DNA from: JAPWJZ01 sp964575605
GTDB lineage: Bacteria > Pseudomonadota > Alphaproteobacteria > Micavibrionales > UBA2020
Direction of reading: 5' to 3'
NCBI GenBank assembly: GCA_964575605.1
Contig: CAZNRN010000016.1
Span: forward strand, 1 to 64,000
DNA: 64,000 nucleotides
In this document: piece by piece, positions 8,289-16,574 of the stretch
Position numbering within the stretch: position 1 is the first letter of the stretch
How the letters are laid out: every line of letters starts with the position of its first letter
Translations under genes and position numbers: made by a program
Notes under the pieces: generated by a model
Seen by the model: only the letters and a program-made list of their open reading frames with translations
Database searches by the model: none
Told to the model about the DNA's origin: nothing

Positions 8289-9607
8289 GACTTAGGCTTG
8301 GCTGCCGCGGGCGCGGGTTTTGCCGCCGCGGGCGGCTTGCCGCCCGATTTCACGAAGGCGATGTCCTCGCGGTCTTCGGCCGACAACGTCGCTTTGCGCG
8401 CACGGTTGACGGCTTCGTAATCCATCGATTTCACCGTCTTCATGAAGGCGTCCTGCGTCGCGATCATCATCTGCGGGTACATTTCGTTGAGGCCGCTGCC
8501 TTTGTCGTACTGCGCGCGGTATTCCACCTGCAGTTCGTTATTGGCCTGCAGTAAAGTGACAGGCGTCACCTTGCCGCCGATGCGGAAGGCTTTTTCCTCG
8601 AGCGCTTTCTGCGGGTCGAACCCCTTGGGCAGCGCGTCGGGGCGGCCGCCTTCGAACAGGCTGCCGATATAACGGGTCAGCGGCCCCGGCGTTCTCAGCG
8701 TTTCCCTGATTTGCAGCATCTTGTATTCCCAGCGGGACGAGGCCGAGGATTCGGTCAGCACATAGTCGAGCGCGATCACGTCCTTCTGCGACATGGTTTT
8801 TATTTTATCCGCGCCGTTTTCGGCGATGAAAGCCTTTAACGTCTTCAGGCCGTTGACGGTGTAATGGTCGGCGTCGAGCTGTTTTTCGCGCCATTCGATC
8901 ATGCGGTCGATGATTTTGGGGTCGGAGCCGCGCCTGACCATTTCCATGGCCGCGCCGATATCGGCGAAGGTTTCCCGTTTCTGCCCGACGTTATAAGACG
9001 TGTCGTTGCGGTAGACGTCGTTCAGGCAATGGAAGAATTCGTGGTAGTTGACGTAGGTCGAAATCTCGCCCGCCGTCATGCCCTTCATGTCGACGCCCGT
9101 ATTGCCGAAATGGCTGAGCGGCACGATGACGCAGGCGCCGCCGATCGGCATCGAACTGGGGTTGGTCGCCTTCGGCGCGGCGTTTCTGGTGCGCTTGTCG
9201 TCGACCGACATCTGCATGTCCATCATAAAGACGGAAGTCTGGTTGGCATAGCCGCCGTTGGCCATGAGGGTCATCGAAATATATTCACGGGTGTCGATGC
9301 CCAGCGCCTTGGCGCCCGCATATTCCGACGGATCGATGAAGATGATGTTGCGCGGCTTGCCGTTGTCGAGGTCGTTCAGCAAGGGGCCGAACTGCTGGTG
9401 GATGCGGTCGAATTCGGCGTCATAGGCGGATTTGGAATTCCAGAGCTCGACCGTCAGGCGTTCGCGCGAGCCGGGCTTCAGCGCCTCCACCTCCATCGCC
9501 GTCATCTCGGTGATTTCCTGGATCGCCTTCGCGCGCTGCTCGGGCGTCGGCTCTTTGGGCGTTTTTTTGCCCTTGGCGTTGAAGGATTGTGAAAGGCCGC
9601 TATCCAT
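8285..9607 (-). CDS. Putative zinc metallopeptidase, paralog 1 (no signal peptide)
   Basis: A 440-residue protein, shortest member of a five-gene paralog family in this window. It keeps the family landmarks: FIDPSEYAGAKALGI near residue 90, ACVIVPLSHF, then YVNYHEFFHC with H189-E190 and H193 (HExxH), then KRETFADIGAAMEMVRRG, whose Glu and Asp fit a gluzincin third ligand (ExxAD). A C-terminal GGKVTPVTLLQANNELQ segment is also shared. Unlike paralogs 2, 4 and 5 there is no signal peptide; the N-terminus is charged. It ends in an Ala/Pro/Lys tail. ATG 9607 has AAGG 6 bases upstream. Peptidase activity and target are inferred. Confidence 0.65.
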   Translation of the reverse strand: MDSGLSQSFNAKGKKTPKEPTPEQRAKAIQEITEMTAMEVEALKPGSRERLTVELWNSKSAYDAEFDRIHQQFGPLLNDLDNGKPRNIIFIDPSEYAGAKALGIDTREYISMTLMANGGYANQTSVFMMDMQMSVDDKRTRNAAPKATNPSSMPIGGACVIVPLSHFGNTGVDMKGMTAGEISTYVNYHEFFHCLNDVYRNDTSYNVGQKRETFADIGAAMEMVRRGSDPKIIDRMIEWREKQLDADHYTVNGLKTLKAFIAENGADKIKTMSQKDVIALDYVLTESSASSRWEYKMLQIRETLRTPGPLTRYIGSLFEGGRPDALPKGFDPQKALEEKAFRIGGKVTPVTLLQANNELQVEYRAQYDKGSGLNEMYPQMMIATQDAFMKTVKSMDYEAVNRARKATLSAEDREDIAFVKSGGKPPAAAKPAPAAAKPKS

Positions 9608-9718
9608 GGGTTGCCTTGTGACAGGAAAAAATCTCCCTCATATGATACACCGGAGGGCATTAATAATTTGTTTATTATGTTATATGATAGCAGCTAAAAG
9701 ACTGCAATCAATGGGAAA

Positions 9719-12457
9719 TTATGCGCCTGCGCGGGGGGCTTGGGGCGCGGTGCGCGGGGTGGCGAAGGCTTCTTTCAGCAGGCGTTCCTTCTGCACGATA
9801 TCGACGCCGCGCGCCTTGTTCGCTTCGACGTAATCGATCTCCTGCACGTTGTCGACGAAGGCCTGCTGAAGTTTGTTCATCTGCTCGCGGTAAAGCATGT
9901 TATTCGGCTCGGACTGTAGCTTGCGGCGCAGGCCTTCCTGCAGGTCGCCATAGGCGTCGACAAGCGTCGCGGGTGTGATCTTGCCGTCTTTTTTAAACGC
10001 GCGGTCGACCAGCGCGCCGAGCGCGTCCCACTGCTCCACCTGCTCGGCGATGCGTTCCTGCGTGACGGTGCGGGCAGGTCCGTCCTTTTTGGGCTTTTCG
10101 TCTTTCAGGTGCGGCTCGACGTAATCGCGCATGAAGGCCAGCGCCGGCAGCAGTTCGGGGTACTGCGCGCGCACATCCTCGTTCGCGGCGTCGCGGCGCA
10201 CGTCCTTGCGGTCGTCGGCATCGGCGGCGGCATAGGAAATAATCATCCCGGCCATGCCGGTGTTAAGCGTGTGCGTTTCGACAGTGGTTTCATAGAGGCG
10301 CTGCAGCTGCGCGTCATCCAGCTTCTTGAATTTCGCGATACCCATATCCTGTATCTGCGCCTTCAGGCTTTTGAGCGCGGCGACGGACATCGTGGTCACA
10401 TCGTCTGACTCGCCCGCGCGCTTTTCGACCAGGCGGTCGATGACGGCGGTGGGGTTGCCGCCCTTGCGGATCATGTCGCCCGTGGCGGCGACGTCGGCAT
10501 AGGTCTGGCGGCGGTGGTCGGTGACAAGCGCGGCAAGGCGCTCGGGCTTGTCGAGGCTTTTCTCTTGTTCCTCGGATTTCGCTTCGTCGAGGGTGGCCAG
10601 GATATCTTCGGGAAGCTGGGTATACTTGCCGGGGCCTTGCAGGCGCGCCTCGCGCAGGCGGTTGAAATCGAGGTTCTCCTGATAGGAGTACATCGGCACA
10701 CGCGTCTCGGGATAAGCCTTGATAAAGTCGAGCGAGGCTTTCAGGTCGGTGAATTCGGGGCCGAGGCCCGTTTTGCTAAGCTGCTGGTCTGCCTTGCGCT
10801 GGTCGGCGGAGCTGAGGTCGGCGTATTCAAGCACCGATTTCACCATCGCGGGCGTCATGATGTTGGCGTCGACGATGCCTTCGTAAAGCTGCTCGGCTTC
10901 GGTAACCGGAAGCCTGCGGAAATTGTCGACGCCCATCTGCGCGATTTTCCGCTTCAGCGCGGCCATGGCGGGCACCGTGGCCTCGCTCAGGTGTTCGATT
11001 TTCGTGAAGTTATGCGCCATCAGGTTGTCGATGACGCGGCTCGGGTCGTCGCCGCGGCGGATAAGGTCGCCCGCGGTTGCGACGTCGGCAAAGGCCTGCT
11101 TGCCGTTCATCAGCGACACGGCTTTTTGCAGCTCCTCGTCGCCCTTGATAGCGGAGAAATCGTCGATATCGAATGTCGCCATCTTGGCTTCGTCGAGGCC
11201 GTCGAGGTTGTATTTGTTCGGCACGTCGATGCGCGCCTGACGCTGGCGCGAATATTCGACGTTCTGGTCATAGGTGAAACCGGGCACAACGTGCGAGGGA
11301 TAGGCGCTGAGGAAAGCAAGCACCTTTTCCAGCTCGGGCGCTTCCTCCAGCGTCGCTTCGCGGTCCTCGCGCAGGGCGGTGCGCACCTCGGTCTTTTCGG
11401 CATCGGAGGCGCGCTGGTAGGCGTCGGCCGTCGCCGCCATTTCGGGGGAAAGCGTATTTTCGTCTGTCACTGTTTCATACAGCACGCGCGCGTTCTTGTC
11501 GTTCATGCGGCGGAAGCGGTCGAGGCCCATATCGTTGATTTGCGCTTTCAGCGCCTTCAAGGCGGCAATCGACATATGGTTGAGGTCGCCCGTATCCTGC
11601 CGCCAGACAATCAGCTTGTCGATCAGGTCGGTGCCCATGCCGCGGCGTATCATGTCGCCCGCGGCGCCGACGTCGGCCAGCGATTCAGCGTGGTTGAGGA
11701 TGGACAGCGCCTTGGCGTTTTCCTCGGTGCCAACTTTATCCACCTTGTCCTTGTCGAGGCCGTGGAGGTTCGAGCGGTGGTCGAGGCAATGCCAGCCCTC
11801 GTGCCGGTTGATGAGCTCGAGGTTTTCCTGCGGCGTCAGCCCCGCAATTTTGAATTCGACCGGGTGATAGGCCGAAGGCGGCACGATGACGCAGGACTGC
11901 GGGCCGTCGACCATCAGGTCATGGTGCGCGGAAGGGTTTTGCGTATAGGTCTCGATGCCGAGCGGCGTTTTCCAGTCGGTTTTCATTTCTTCGGCGACGT
12001 CGCTGATGACTTTATCGGTGACGTTCGTGCGCTGGGCGTTCGCCAGCATCCGGGTGACCGCATCGGCCTCCATGCCCAGCGCCATGCCTGCGTCGAATTT
12101 CGCGGGGTCGATAAAGGCGATGGAGAGCGCCCTGTCGCCCTCCGCCCGCTGTATATAGCGCGTGAACTGCTTGCTCCCTTTGCGCAGGTCGCGCGAATAG
12201 CGGTCTTCCGCGCCGCGGGAAATTTTCAAAAAGTCCTCGCGCGCGGCATCGAGCAGCAACTCGCGCACTTTGTTGCGCCGGATTTCTTCGGGCGTAGGGT
12301 CGGGTTTGGCCGCTTTCGCCGTCGGTTTTTCGGCCGTCTGTTCCTGCGTCTGCACGACGGGCGCGGGTTCGGGCGTTTCCTGCGCCAAAGCGCCCTTCGC
12401 GCCCGTCATCAGCTGGATCGCAAGAAGCGCGGAGGCCATGAATTTCGTATTGGCCAT
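9719..12457 (-). CDS. Putative zinc metallopeptidase, paralog 2, with two degenerate catalytic repeats
   Basis: A 912-residue secreted protein: signal peptide (MASALLAIQLMTGAKGALA), then the family N-domain (FIDPAKFDAGMALGM) and NRHEGWHCLD with H219-E220-H223. A NHAESLADVGAAGDMIRRG motif follows. The unit around this site is repeated starting near residues 397 and 593. In those copies HEGWH is replaced by RQARI and REARL, and the Glu of ExxAD by Gln, so they cannot bind zinc the same way. The conserved C-terminal domain (DRAFKKDGKITPATLVDAYGDLQE, then DYVEANKARGVDIV) appears once at the end. The gene follows paralog 3 by 3 bases, with its ribosome site (GGGAGG) at that gene's stop, so they are co-transcribed. 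Confidence 0.7.
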   Translation of the reverse strand: MANTKFMASALLAIQLMTGAKGALAQETPEPAPVVQTQEQTAEKPTAKAAKPDPTPEEIRRNKVRELLLDAAREDFLKISRGAEDRYSRDLRKGSKQFTRYIQRAEGDRALSIAFIDPAKFDAGMALGMEADAVTRMLANAQRTNVTDKVISDVAEEMKTDWKTPLGIETYTQNPSAHHDLMVDGPQSCVIVPPSAYHPVEFKIAGLTPQENLELINRHEGWHCLDHRSNLHGLDKDKVDKVGTEENAKALSILNHAESLADVGAAGDMIRRGMGTDLIDKLIVWRQDTGDLNHMSIAALKALKAQINDMGLDRFRRMNDKNARVLYETVTDENTLSPEMAATADAYQRASDAEKTEVRTALREDREATLEEAPELEKVLAFLSAYPSHVVPGFTYDQNVEYSRQRQARIDVPNKYNLDGLDEAKMATFDIDDFSAIKGDEELQKAVSLMNGKQAFADVATAGDLIRRGDDPSRVIDNLMAHNFTKIEHLSEATVPAMAALKRKIAQMGVDNFRRLPVTEAEQLYEGIVDANIMTPAMVKSVLEYADLSSADQRKADQQLSKTGLGPEFTDLKASLDFIKAYPETRVPMYSYQENLDFNRLREARLQGPGKYTQLPEDILATLDEAKSEEQEKSLDKPERLAALVTDHRRQTYADVAATGDMIRKGGNPTAVIDRLVEKRAGESDDVTTMSVAALKSLKAQIQDMGIAKFKKLDDAQLQRLYETTVETHTLNTGMAGMIISYAAADADDRKDVRRDAANEDVRAQYPELLPALAFMRDYVEPHLKDEKPKKDGPARTVTQERIAEQVEQWDALGALVDRAFKKDGKITPATLVDAYGDLQEGLRRKLQSEPNNMLYREQMNKLQQAFVDNVQEIDYVEANKARGVDIVQKERLLKEAFATPRTAPQAPRAGA
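10109..10681 (-). repeat. Degenerate unit 3 (both zinc His lost)
   Basis: Starts at QENLDFNRLREARL (about residue 593). HEGWH aligns with REARL (both His lost, Glu kept), and the ExxAD Glu is Gln (RRQTYADVAATGDMIRKG). LKSLKAQIQDMGIAKFKKL and LLPALAFMRDY match the other units. The length is nearly the same as unit 2. Confidence 0.65.
10682..11269 (-). repeat. Degenerate unit 2 (HExxH lost)
   Basis: Starts at DQNVEYSRQRQARID (about residue 397). The HEGWH position reads RQARI and the ExxAD Glu is Gln (KQAFADVATAGDLIRRG). The structural parts (LKRKIAQMGVDNFRRL, LKASLDFIKAYP) are well kept, which suggests a maintained fold without catalysis. Confidence 0.65.
11270..11830 (-). repeat. Catalytic unit 1 of the 912-residue paralog (intact HExxH)
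   Basis: Starts at QENLELINRHEGWH (about residue 210). It carries HEGWH, then ESLADVGAAGDMIRRG, then LKALKAQINDMGLDRFRRM, and ends with LEKVLAFLSAYP. This is the reference unit for the two degenerate copies. Edges are approximate. Confidence 0.65.
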
Positions 12458-12460
12458 GCA

Positions 12461-14035
12461 TCAGCCTCCCGGTTTCATGACGGGGCGGCCCACGGTTTTG
12501 GCGGGGGCGCGGTGTTTTTCGAGCGCGGGTTCGACCTCGACGATATCGAGGCCGAAGCGCTTGTTCGCCTCGACGTAATCGATATTGGGCAACCCGTCGA
12601 TAAAGGCCGCCTGCAGCTTGCTGAGCTTCAGGTCGTGCAGGCTGTTGTCGGGCTCGGTTTCCATGTTGTCGCGGATTTCGTCGGAGACTTTCGGATAGGC
12701 CTTCACCAGCGTGGCGGGCGTGATGCGGCCGCTGTCTTTAAACGCGCGGTCCTGCAGCGCCTGCAGCGGGTCCCATTTATCCAGCTGGTCCTTGACCGCC
12801 TGCTCGGCGGGGCTCAGCGTATCGTGATCGTGTTCATGCTTGCTGGCGTTATCCGCCGCGGTTTTCTGCGCCGCCTCGCCGACGAGGCCGAGGAAGGCAA
12901 TTCCTTTTGCCAAGGCGCGGTCGGTCTTGGCCTTTTGCTCCATCTCGGCCCGGGTTTCCGGCACCAGTTCGTTCAGGTCGTATTGCGCGGCGGCCTTGAG
13001 GGCTGCGGCGTCTATGGCATTATTTTCGACGACATTATAATACAGTTCGCGCACGGAACGGTTCGGCAGCTTGCGGAACTTGTCGATGCCGATTTTTTCG
13101 ATTTCGGATTTGAGGCCGTCGAGCGCCTGCACCGACATATGGCGATAATCGCCGGGGTCGGAGCGGCGCCATTCGCGCACTTTATCCAGTACACTGATAT
13201 CCTTGCCGCCGCGGATCATGTCGCCCACGGCACCGACATCGGCCAGCACCTCGGCGCGGTGGCGGGTGGTGAAGACCTGCCGGGCCTCTTCTTCCTTCTC
13301 GTCGGCGAAGACGACCATGTTATAAACCGCAATTTTTTGGTAGAGGCCGGGCGTCACCTCGCCCTTCACCGTGTATTTCGCGTCCTTGGCGTGCCAGCCT
13401 TCGTGCAGGTTGGTGAAATCGACGTTCTCGCGGCGGCTGAGGCCTTCGATGGGATAGGTCACGGCATGGTCGGCGGAGGGCACGATGACGTTCGCGCCCA
13501 GGATGCCGACGCCCGGATGCGACGCGCCGTCCTGCGTATATATTTGTATGCCGAAGCGCGATTGCTGCTTGCCCAGCGTCTGGTCGGCGATCGCGCCCAG
13601 TTTCGCGCTGTCGTCGATGAGCGTGGGATCCAGCGCGAGGCCCTGACGGTAGAGCACACGGCCGATCGCGCTTGTTTCTTCAAATCCCAGCGCCATGGCG
13701 GCGTCGAATTTCGCGGGGTCGAGATATATGGCGACGGGGTTGCGGCCCGGCTGTTCCTTGAGGTAATCGTTCAGCGCGCCCTGCAGCAGCGACAGGTCGC
13801 GGCTGTAACGGCTCTCTGCCGTAATTATAATGTCATCGGCGTTTTCGCGCGCGGCCCGCATCAGTTCTTCACGGATAATCAGGCGGCGGCGTTGCTCGGG
13901 CGTGATATCAAAGACGTTGATTTTGGTATAATCGGGCATCAGCACAGGCATGATGCTGGAGCGTGGCACCGGATCCACCACGGCTGTCGCCACGGGTACT
14001 ACCGGCTCATTGACTTTGTCGTCCTTCGCGGCCAT
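12461..14035 (-). CDS. Putative zinc metallopeptidase, paralog 3 (no signal peptide)
   Basis: 524 residues from ATG 14035. The open frame extends to a TTG at 14074, but that codon abuts the promoter-like element at 14078-14094, so the ATG is preferred. Family landmarks: YLDPAKFDAAMALGF, then FTNLHEGWHAKDAKY with H211-E212-H215, and HRAEVLADVGAVGDMIRGG with the expected Glu/Asp pair. The C-terminal domain reads LQDRAFKDSGRITPATLVKAYPK, then IDYVEANKRFGLDIVEVE. No signal peptide is visible, although its operon partner (paralog 2) has one. A His/Asp-rich insert (KHEHDHDT) near residue 400 is unique to this copy. Confidence 0.65.
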   Translation of the reverse strand: MAAKDDKVNEPVVPVATAVVDPVPRSSIMPVLMPDYTKINVFDITPEQRRRLIIREELMRAARENADDIIITAESRYSRDLSLLQGALNDYLKEQPGRNPVAIYLDPAKFDAAMALGFEETSAIGRVLYRQGLALDPTLIDDSAKLGAIADQTLGKQQSRFGIQIYTQDGASHPGVGILGANVIVPSADHAVTYPIEGLSRRENVDFTNLHEGWHAKDAKYTVKGEVTPGLYQKIAVYNMVVFADEKEEEARQVFTTRHRAEVLADVGAVGDMIRGGKDISVLDKVREWRRSDPGDYRHMSVQALDGLKSEIEKIGIDKFRKLPNRSVRELYYNVVENNAIDAAALKAAAQYDLNELVPETRAEMEQKAKTDRALAKGIAFLGLVGEAAQKTAADNASKHEHDHDTLSPAEQAVKDQLDKWDPLQALQDRAFKDSGRITPATLVKAYPKVSDEIRDNMETEPDNSLHDLKLSKLQAAFIDGLPNIDYVEANKRFGLDIVEVEPALEKHRAPAKTVGRPVMKPGG

Positions 14036-14077
14036 ATGGATTAAAGCCCTGATAACCCTTAGATAAACACCCAATTA

Positions 14078-14094
14078 TATTATACTATACATAA
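14078..14094 (-). promoter_or_regulatory. Shared 17-base element, copy 1 (paralogs 3 and 2)
   Basis: Read on the minus strand this is TTATGTATAGTATAATA, identical to copies before paralogs 4 and 5. It contains a consensus -10 (TATAAT) and lies about 45 bases before ATG 14035. It may be a promoter core or a regulator site. Confidence 0.65.
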
Positions 14095-14203
14095 TAAATT
14101 TTTCGTGTATGATAGCGCCGCGCTGCGGAAACGTCTTGAAAAATAACGATTTTTCTCTAGGGTGGCGCGGGCAATTGGGCAATAAAGTAACGGCAGTTAA
14201 AAA

Positions 14204-16027
14204 ATGACATCGAAGCTACGCAACATCGCCATCATCGCACACGTCGACCATGGCAAAACCACTCTCGTCGACGCTCTCCTCAAACAATCCGGCCAGTTCC
14301 GCGAAAACCAGCAGGTTGCGGAATGCGTGATGGACTCTAACGACCTCGAACGCGAACGCGGCATCACCATCCTTGCCAAAGTGACCTCGGTCATGTGGAA
14401 GGACACCCGCATCAATATCGTCGACACCCCCGGCCACGCGGATTTCGGCGGCGAAGTCGAACGCATCCTCTCCATGGTCGACGGCGTTGTCGTTCTCTGC
14501 GACGCGGCCGAAGGCCCCCTGCCCCAGACCAAATTCGTCCTCGGCAAAGCGCTGAAACTGGGCATCCGCCCGATCGTGCTGGTCAACAAGGTCGACCGCC
14601 CCGATGCGCGTCCCGAAAAAGTCCACGAAGAAGTTTTCGACCTCATGGCCGCGCTGGACGCGACCGAAGAACAGCTCGACTTCCCCATCATGTGGGCATC
14701 CGGCCGCCAGGGCTGGGCCGCGCGCGAGCTGACCGACGAGCGCAAGGACCTCTCGCCCCTCTTCGACCTCATCGTCGATTTCGTTCCGCCGCCGAAGGTG
14801 GACGAAAGCAAGCCCTTCACCATGCTGGTGACGCTGCTCGAGAACAACCCCTACCTTGGCCGCCTGCTGACGGGCCGCATCACGTCCGGTTCGATTAAAC
14901 CGAACGCTGCGGTGAAAGTGCTGTCCTTCGACGGCAAGCAGGTCGAAGCCGGCCGTGTGACCAAGATCCTCGCCTTCCGCGGCATCGACCGCGAGCCGAT
15001 GGAAGAAGCCAAAGCAGGCGATATCGTTTCGCTGGCGGGCCTGCCCGTCGCGACCGTCGCCGACACCATCTGCGACCCCGCCGTGACCGAGCCCCTGAAA
15101 GCCCAGCCCATCGATCCGCCCACCATCTCGATGTCGTTCCGCATCAACGACGGGCCCTTCGCAGGGAAAGAAGGCGGCAAGGTGACCAGCCGCGTCATCC
15201 GCGAGCGCCTGTTCCGCGAAGCGGAAGGCAACGTCGCCATCAAGGTGAAGGAAGGCAACACGGCAGATTACTTCGAAGTTTTCGGCCGCGGCGAATTGCA
15301 GATGTCGGTGCTCATCGAAATGATGCGCCGCGAAGGATTTGAACTCTGCATCGGCCGCCCGCAGGTGCTGTTCAAAACCGATGAAACGACCGGCGAAAAG
15401 CTGGAGCCGATGGAAGAAGTCGTCATCGACGTCGACCAAGATTACTCCGGCACCGTCGTCGCCAAAATGGCACAGCGCAAAGGCGAGATGATGGCCATGG
15501 TGCCGTCCGGCGCCGGCAAGGTGCGCATGACCTTCAGCGCGCCGACGCGCGGCCTGATCGGCTATCACGGCGAATTCCTGACCGACACGCGCGGCACGGG
15601 CATCATGAACCGCATGTTCGCGGGTTACGAGCCCTACAAAGGCGACGTCACCGGCCGCCGCACGGGCGTGCTGATTGCCATGGCGAACGGCCAAGCCACG
15701 GCTTATGACCTCTGGAACCTCGAAGAACGCGGTGTGATCATGATCATGCCCGGCACAGAGGTATACGAAGGCATGATCGTCGGCGAACACAGCCGCGACA
15801 ACGACCTGCCGGTCAACGTGCTGAAGGGCAAGAAGCTCACCAACGTCCGAGCAAGCGGCTCGGATGAAATGGTCAAGCTGATCCCGCCCCGCATCCTGAC
15901 GCTGGAACAGGCCATTACCTTCATCGCCGACGACGAACTGGTGGAAGTGACGCCGAAAACCCTGCGCCTCAGGAAACGCATCCTGAACCCGCACGATCGC
16001 AAGCGCGCGGAAGCAGCGGCAGGCTAA
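14204..16027 (+). CDS. typA: Translational GTPase TypA/BipA
   Basis: A 607-residue ribosome-associated GTPase of the EF-G-like family. The P-loop is AHVDHGKTT near residue 11, switch II gives DTPGHAD near residue 73, and NKVDRPDA is the G4 motif. TypA-specific domains follow (TRGLIGYHGEFLTDTRGTG near residue 450). Length and order match the family. TypA acts in 50S assembly and stress or cold adaptation. It stands alone between two arms of the metallopeptidase family, divergent from paralog 3. The upstream spacing of 168 bases holds promoters for both directions; TTGAAA near 14137 followed by TAGGGT is a weak candidate for typA. Confidence 0.95.
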   Translation: MTSKLRNIAIIAHVDHGKTTLVDALLKQSGQFRENQQVAECVMDSNDLERERGITILAKVTSVMWKDTRINIVDTPGHADFGGEVERILSMVDGVVVLCDAAEGPLPQTKFVLGKALKLGIRPIVLVNKVDRPDARPEKVHEEVFDLMAALDATEEQLDFPIMWASGRQGWAARELTDERKDLSPLFDLIVDFVPPPKVDESKPFTMLVTLLENNPYLGRLLTGRITSGSIKPNAAVKVLSFDGKQVEAGRVTKILAFRGIDREPMEEAKAGDIVSLAGLPVATVADTICDPAVTEPLKAQPIDPPTISMSFRINDGPFAGKEGGKVTSRVIRERLFREAEGNVAIKVKEGNTADYFEVFGRGELQMSVLIEMMRREGFELCIGRPQVLFKTDETTGEKLEPMEEVVIDVDQDYSGTVVAKMAQRKGEMMAMVPSGAGKVRMTFSAPTRGLIGYHGEFLTDTRGTGIMNRMFAGYEPYKGDVTGRRTGVLIAMANGQATAYDLWNLEERGVIMIMPGTEVYEGMIVGEHSRDNDLPVNVLKGKKLTNVRASGSDEMVKLIPPRILTLEQAITFIADDELVEVTPKTLRLRKRILNPHDRKRAEAAAG

Positions 16028-16044
16028 CGTCTAAAAAAGCTGAT

Positions 16045-16404
16045 TTACCAGTCGGGGCCTGAATAAAGGTTTCCCGACGGGCCGTAATCGCGGTCACCGT
16101 CGTCAACGACGGGGGCCGCTGCGGGTTTGCGCGCCGCGCGGCGCTGCTCGCGCGCCCCGCCTATTTTCGACGCAACCTTCCTGAAGCCTTTCGACAAAGC
16201 GTTGCCGGCCGCGATAAAGGGCGTTTCGAGCGGATAGTGCAGCGCGCTGCGCACAAGCGACGGCAAGGCGATCAGGAAAACAACCGCGCCAATCCCGCCG
16301 ATCGCGGCGATGGTGAAGGCCTTGCGCGCCGGGCTCATCGCCTGAAAGGCCTTGCGCATTTCCTTCATTTCCGGGTCTTCGGGGAGAGAATTGTAGTGGC
16401 TCAT
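16045..16404 (-). CDS. Small single-pass membrane protein
   Basis: 119 residues from ATG 16404 (MSHYNSLPEDPEM). The open frame continues upstream to 16467 but crosses a good promoter, so the shorter form is chosen; GAGG lies about 11 bases upstream. One transmembrane helix (FTIAAIGGIGAVVFLIALP) lies near residues 32-52, followed by a basic, Arg/Ala-rich cytoplasmic-type segment and an acidic tail (DDGDRDYGPSGNLY). No family recognised. It converges on typA with 17 bases between stops. Confidence 0.6.
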   Translation of the reverse strand: MSHYNSLPEDPEMKEMRKAFQAMSPARKAFTIAAIGGIGAVVFLIALPSLVRSALHYPLETPFIAAGNALSKGFRKVASKIGGAREQRRAARKPAAAPVVDDGDRDYGPSGNLYSGPDW

Positions 16405-16428
16405 TGGGGGTACCTCAAAAGTTTGATT

Positions 16429-16457
16429 AACATAATCACAAACGAAGGACCTGTCAA
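16429..16457 (-). promoter_or_regulatory. Sigma-70-type promoter of the small membrane protein gene
   Basis: On the minus strand TTGACA (16452-16457), a 17-base spacer, then TATGTT (16429-16434). The expected start is near 16422, a short distance before ATG 16404. Confidence 0.6.
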
Positions 16458-16527
16458 ACGATTGCAATTTTTTCCTTTATTATCAGAATATTAATAGAAA
16501 TTTCAGGCCATCTACACCCTAAATTAA

Positions 16528-16544
16528 TTATGTATAGTATAATA
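16528..16544 (+). promoter_or_regulatory. Shared 17-base element, copy 2 (paralog 4)
   Basis: TTATGTATAGTATAATA, identical to the copies at 14078 and 18202. It ends about 30 bases before ATG 16575. In this copy GTATA and TATAC form an inverted repeat around the centre. Confidence 0.65.
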
Positions 16545-16574
16545 TACTTAGGCTAATTCCGGGGTTTGCAGGGC

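Noticed and set aside
10514..14044. 1176-codon open frame on the plus strand opposite metallopeptidase paralogs 2 and 3
   Set aside because: It mirrors GC-rich codon bias on the antisense strand; its product is compositionally odd (His, Arg, Gly, Phe-rich) and the minus-strand genes have conserved motifs, signal peptides and ribosome sites.
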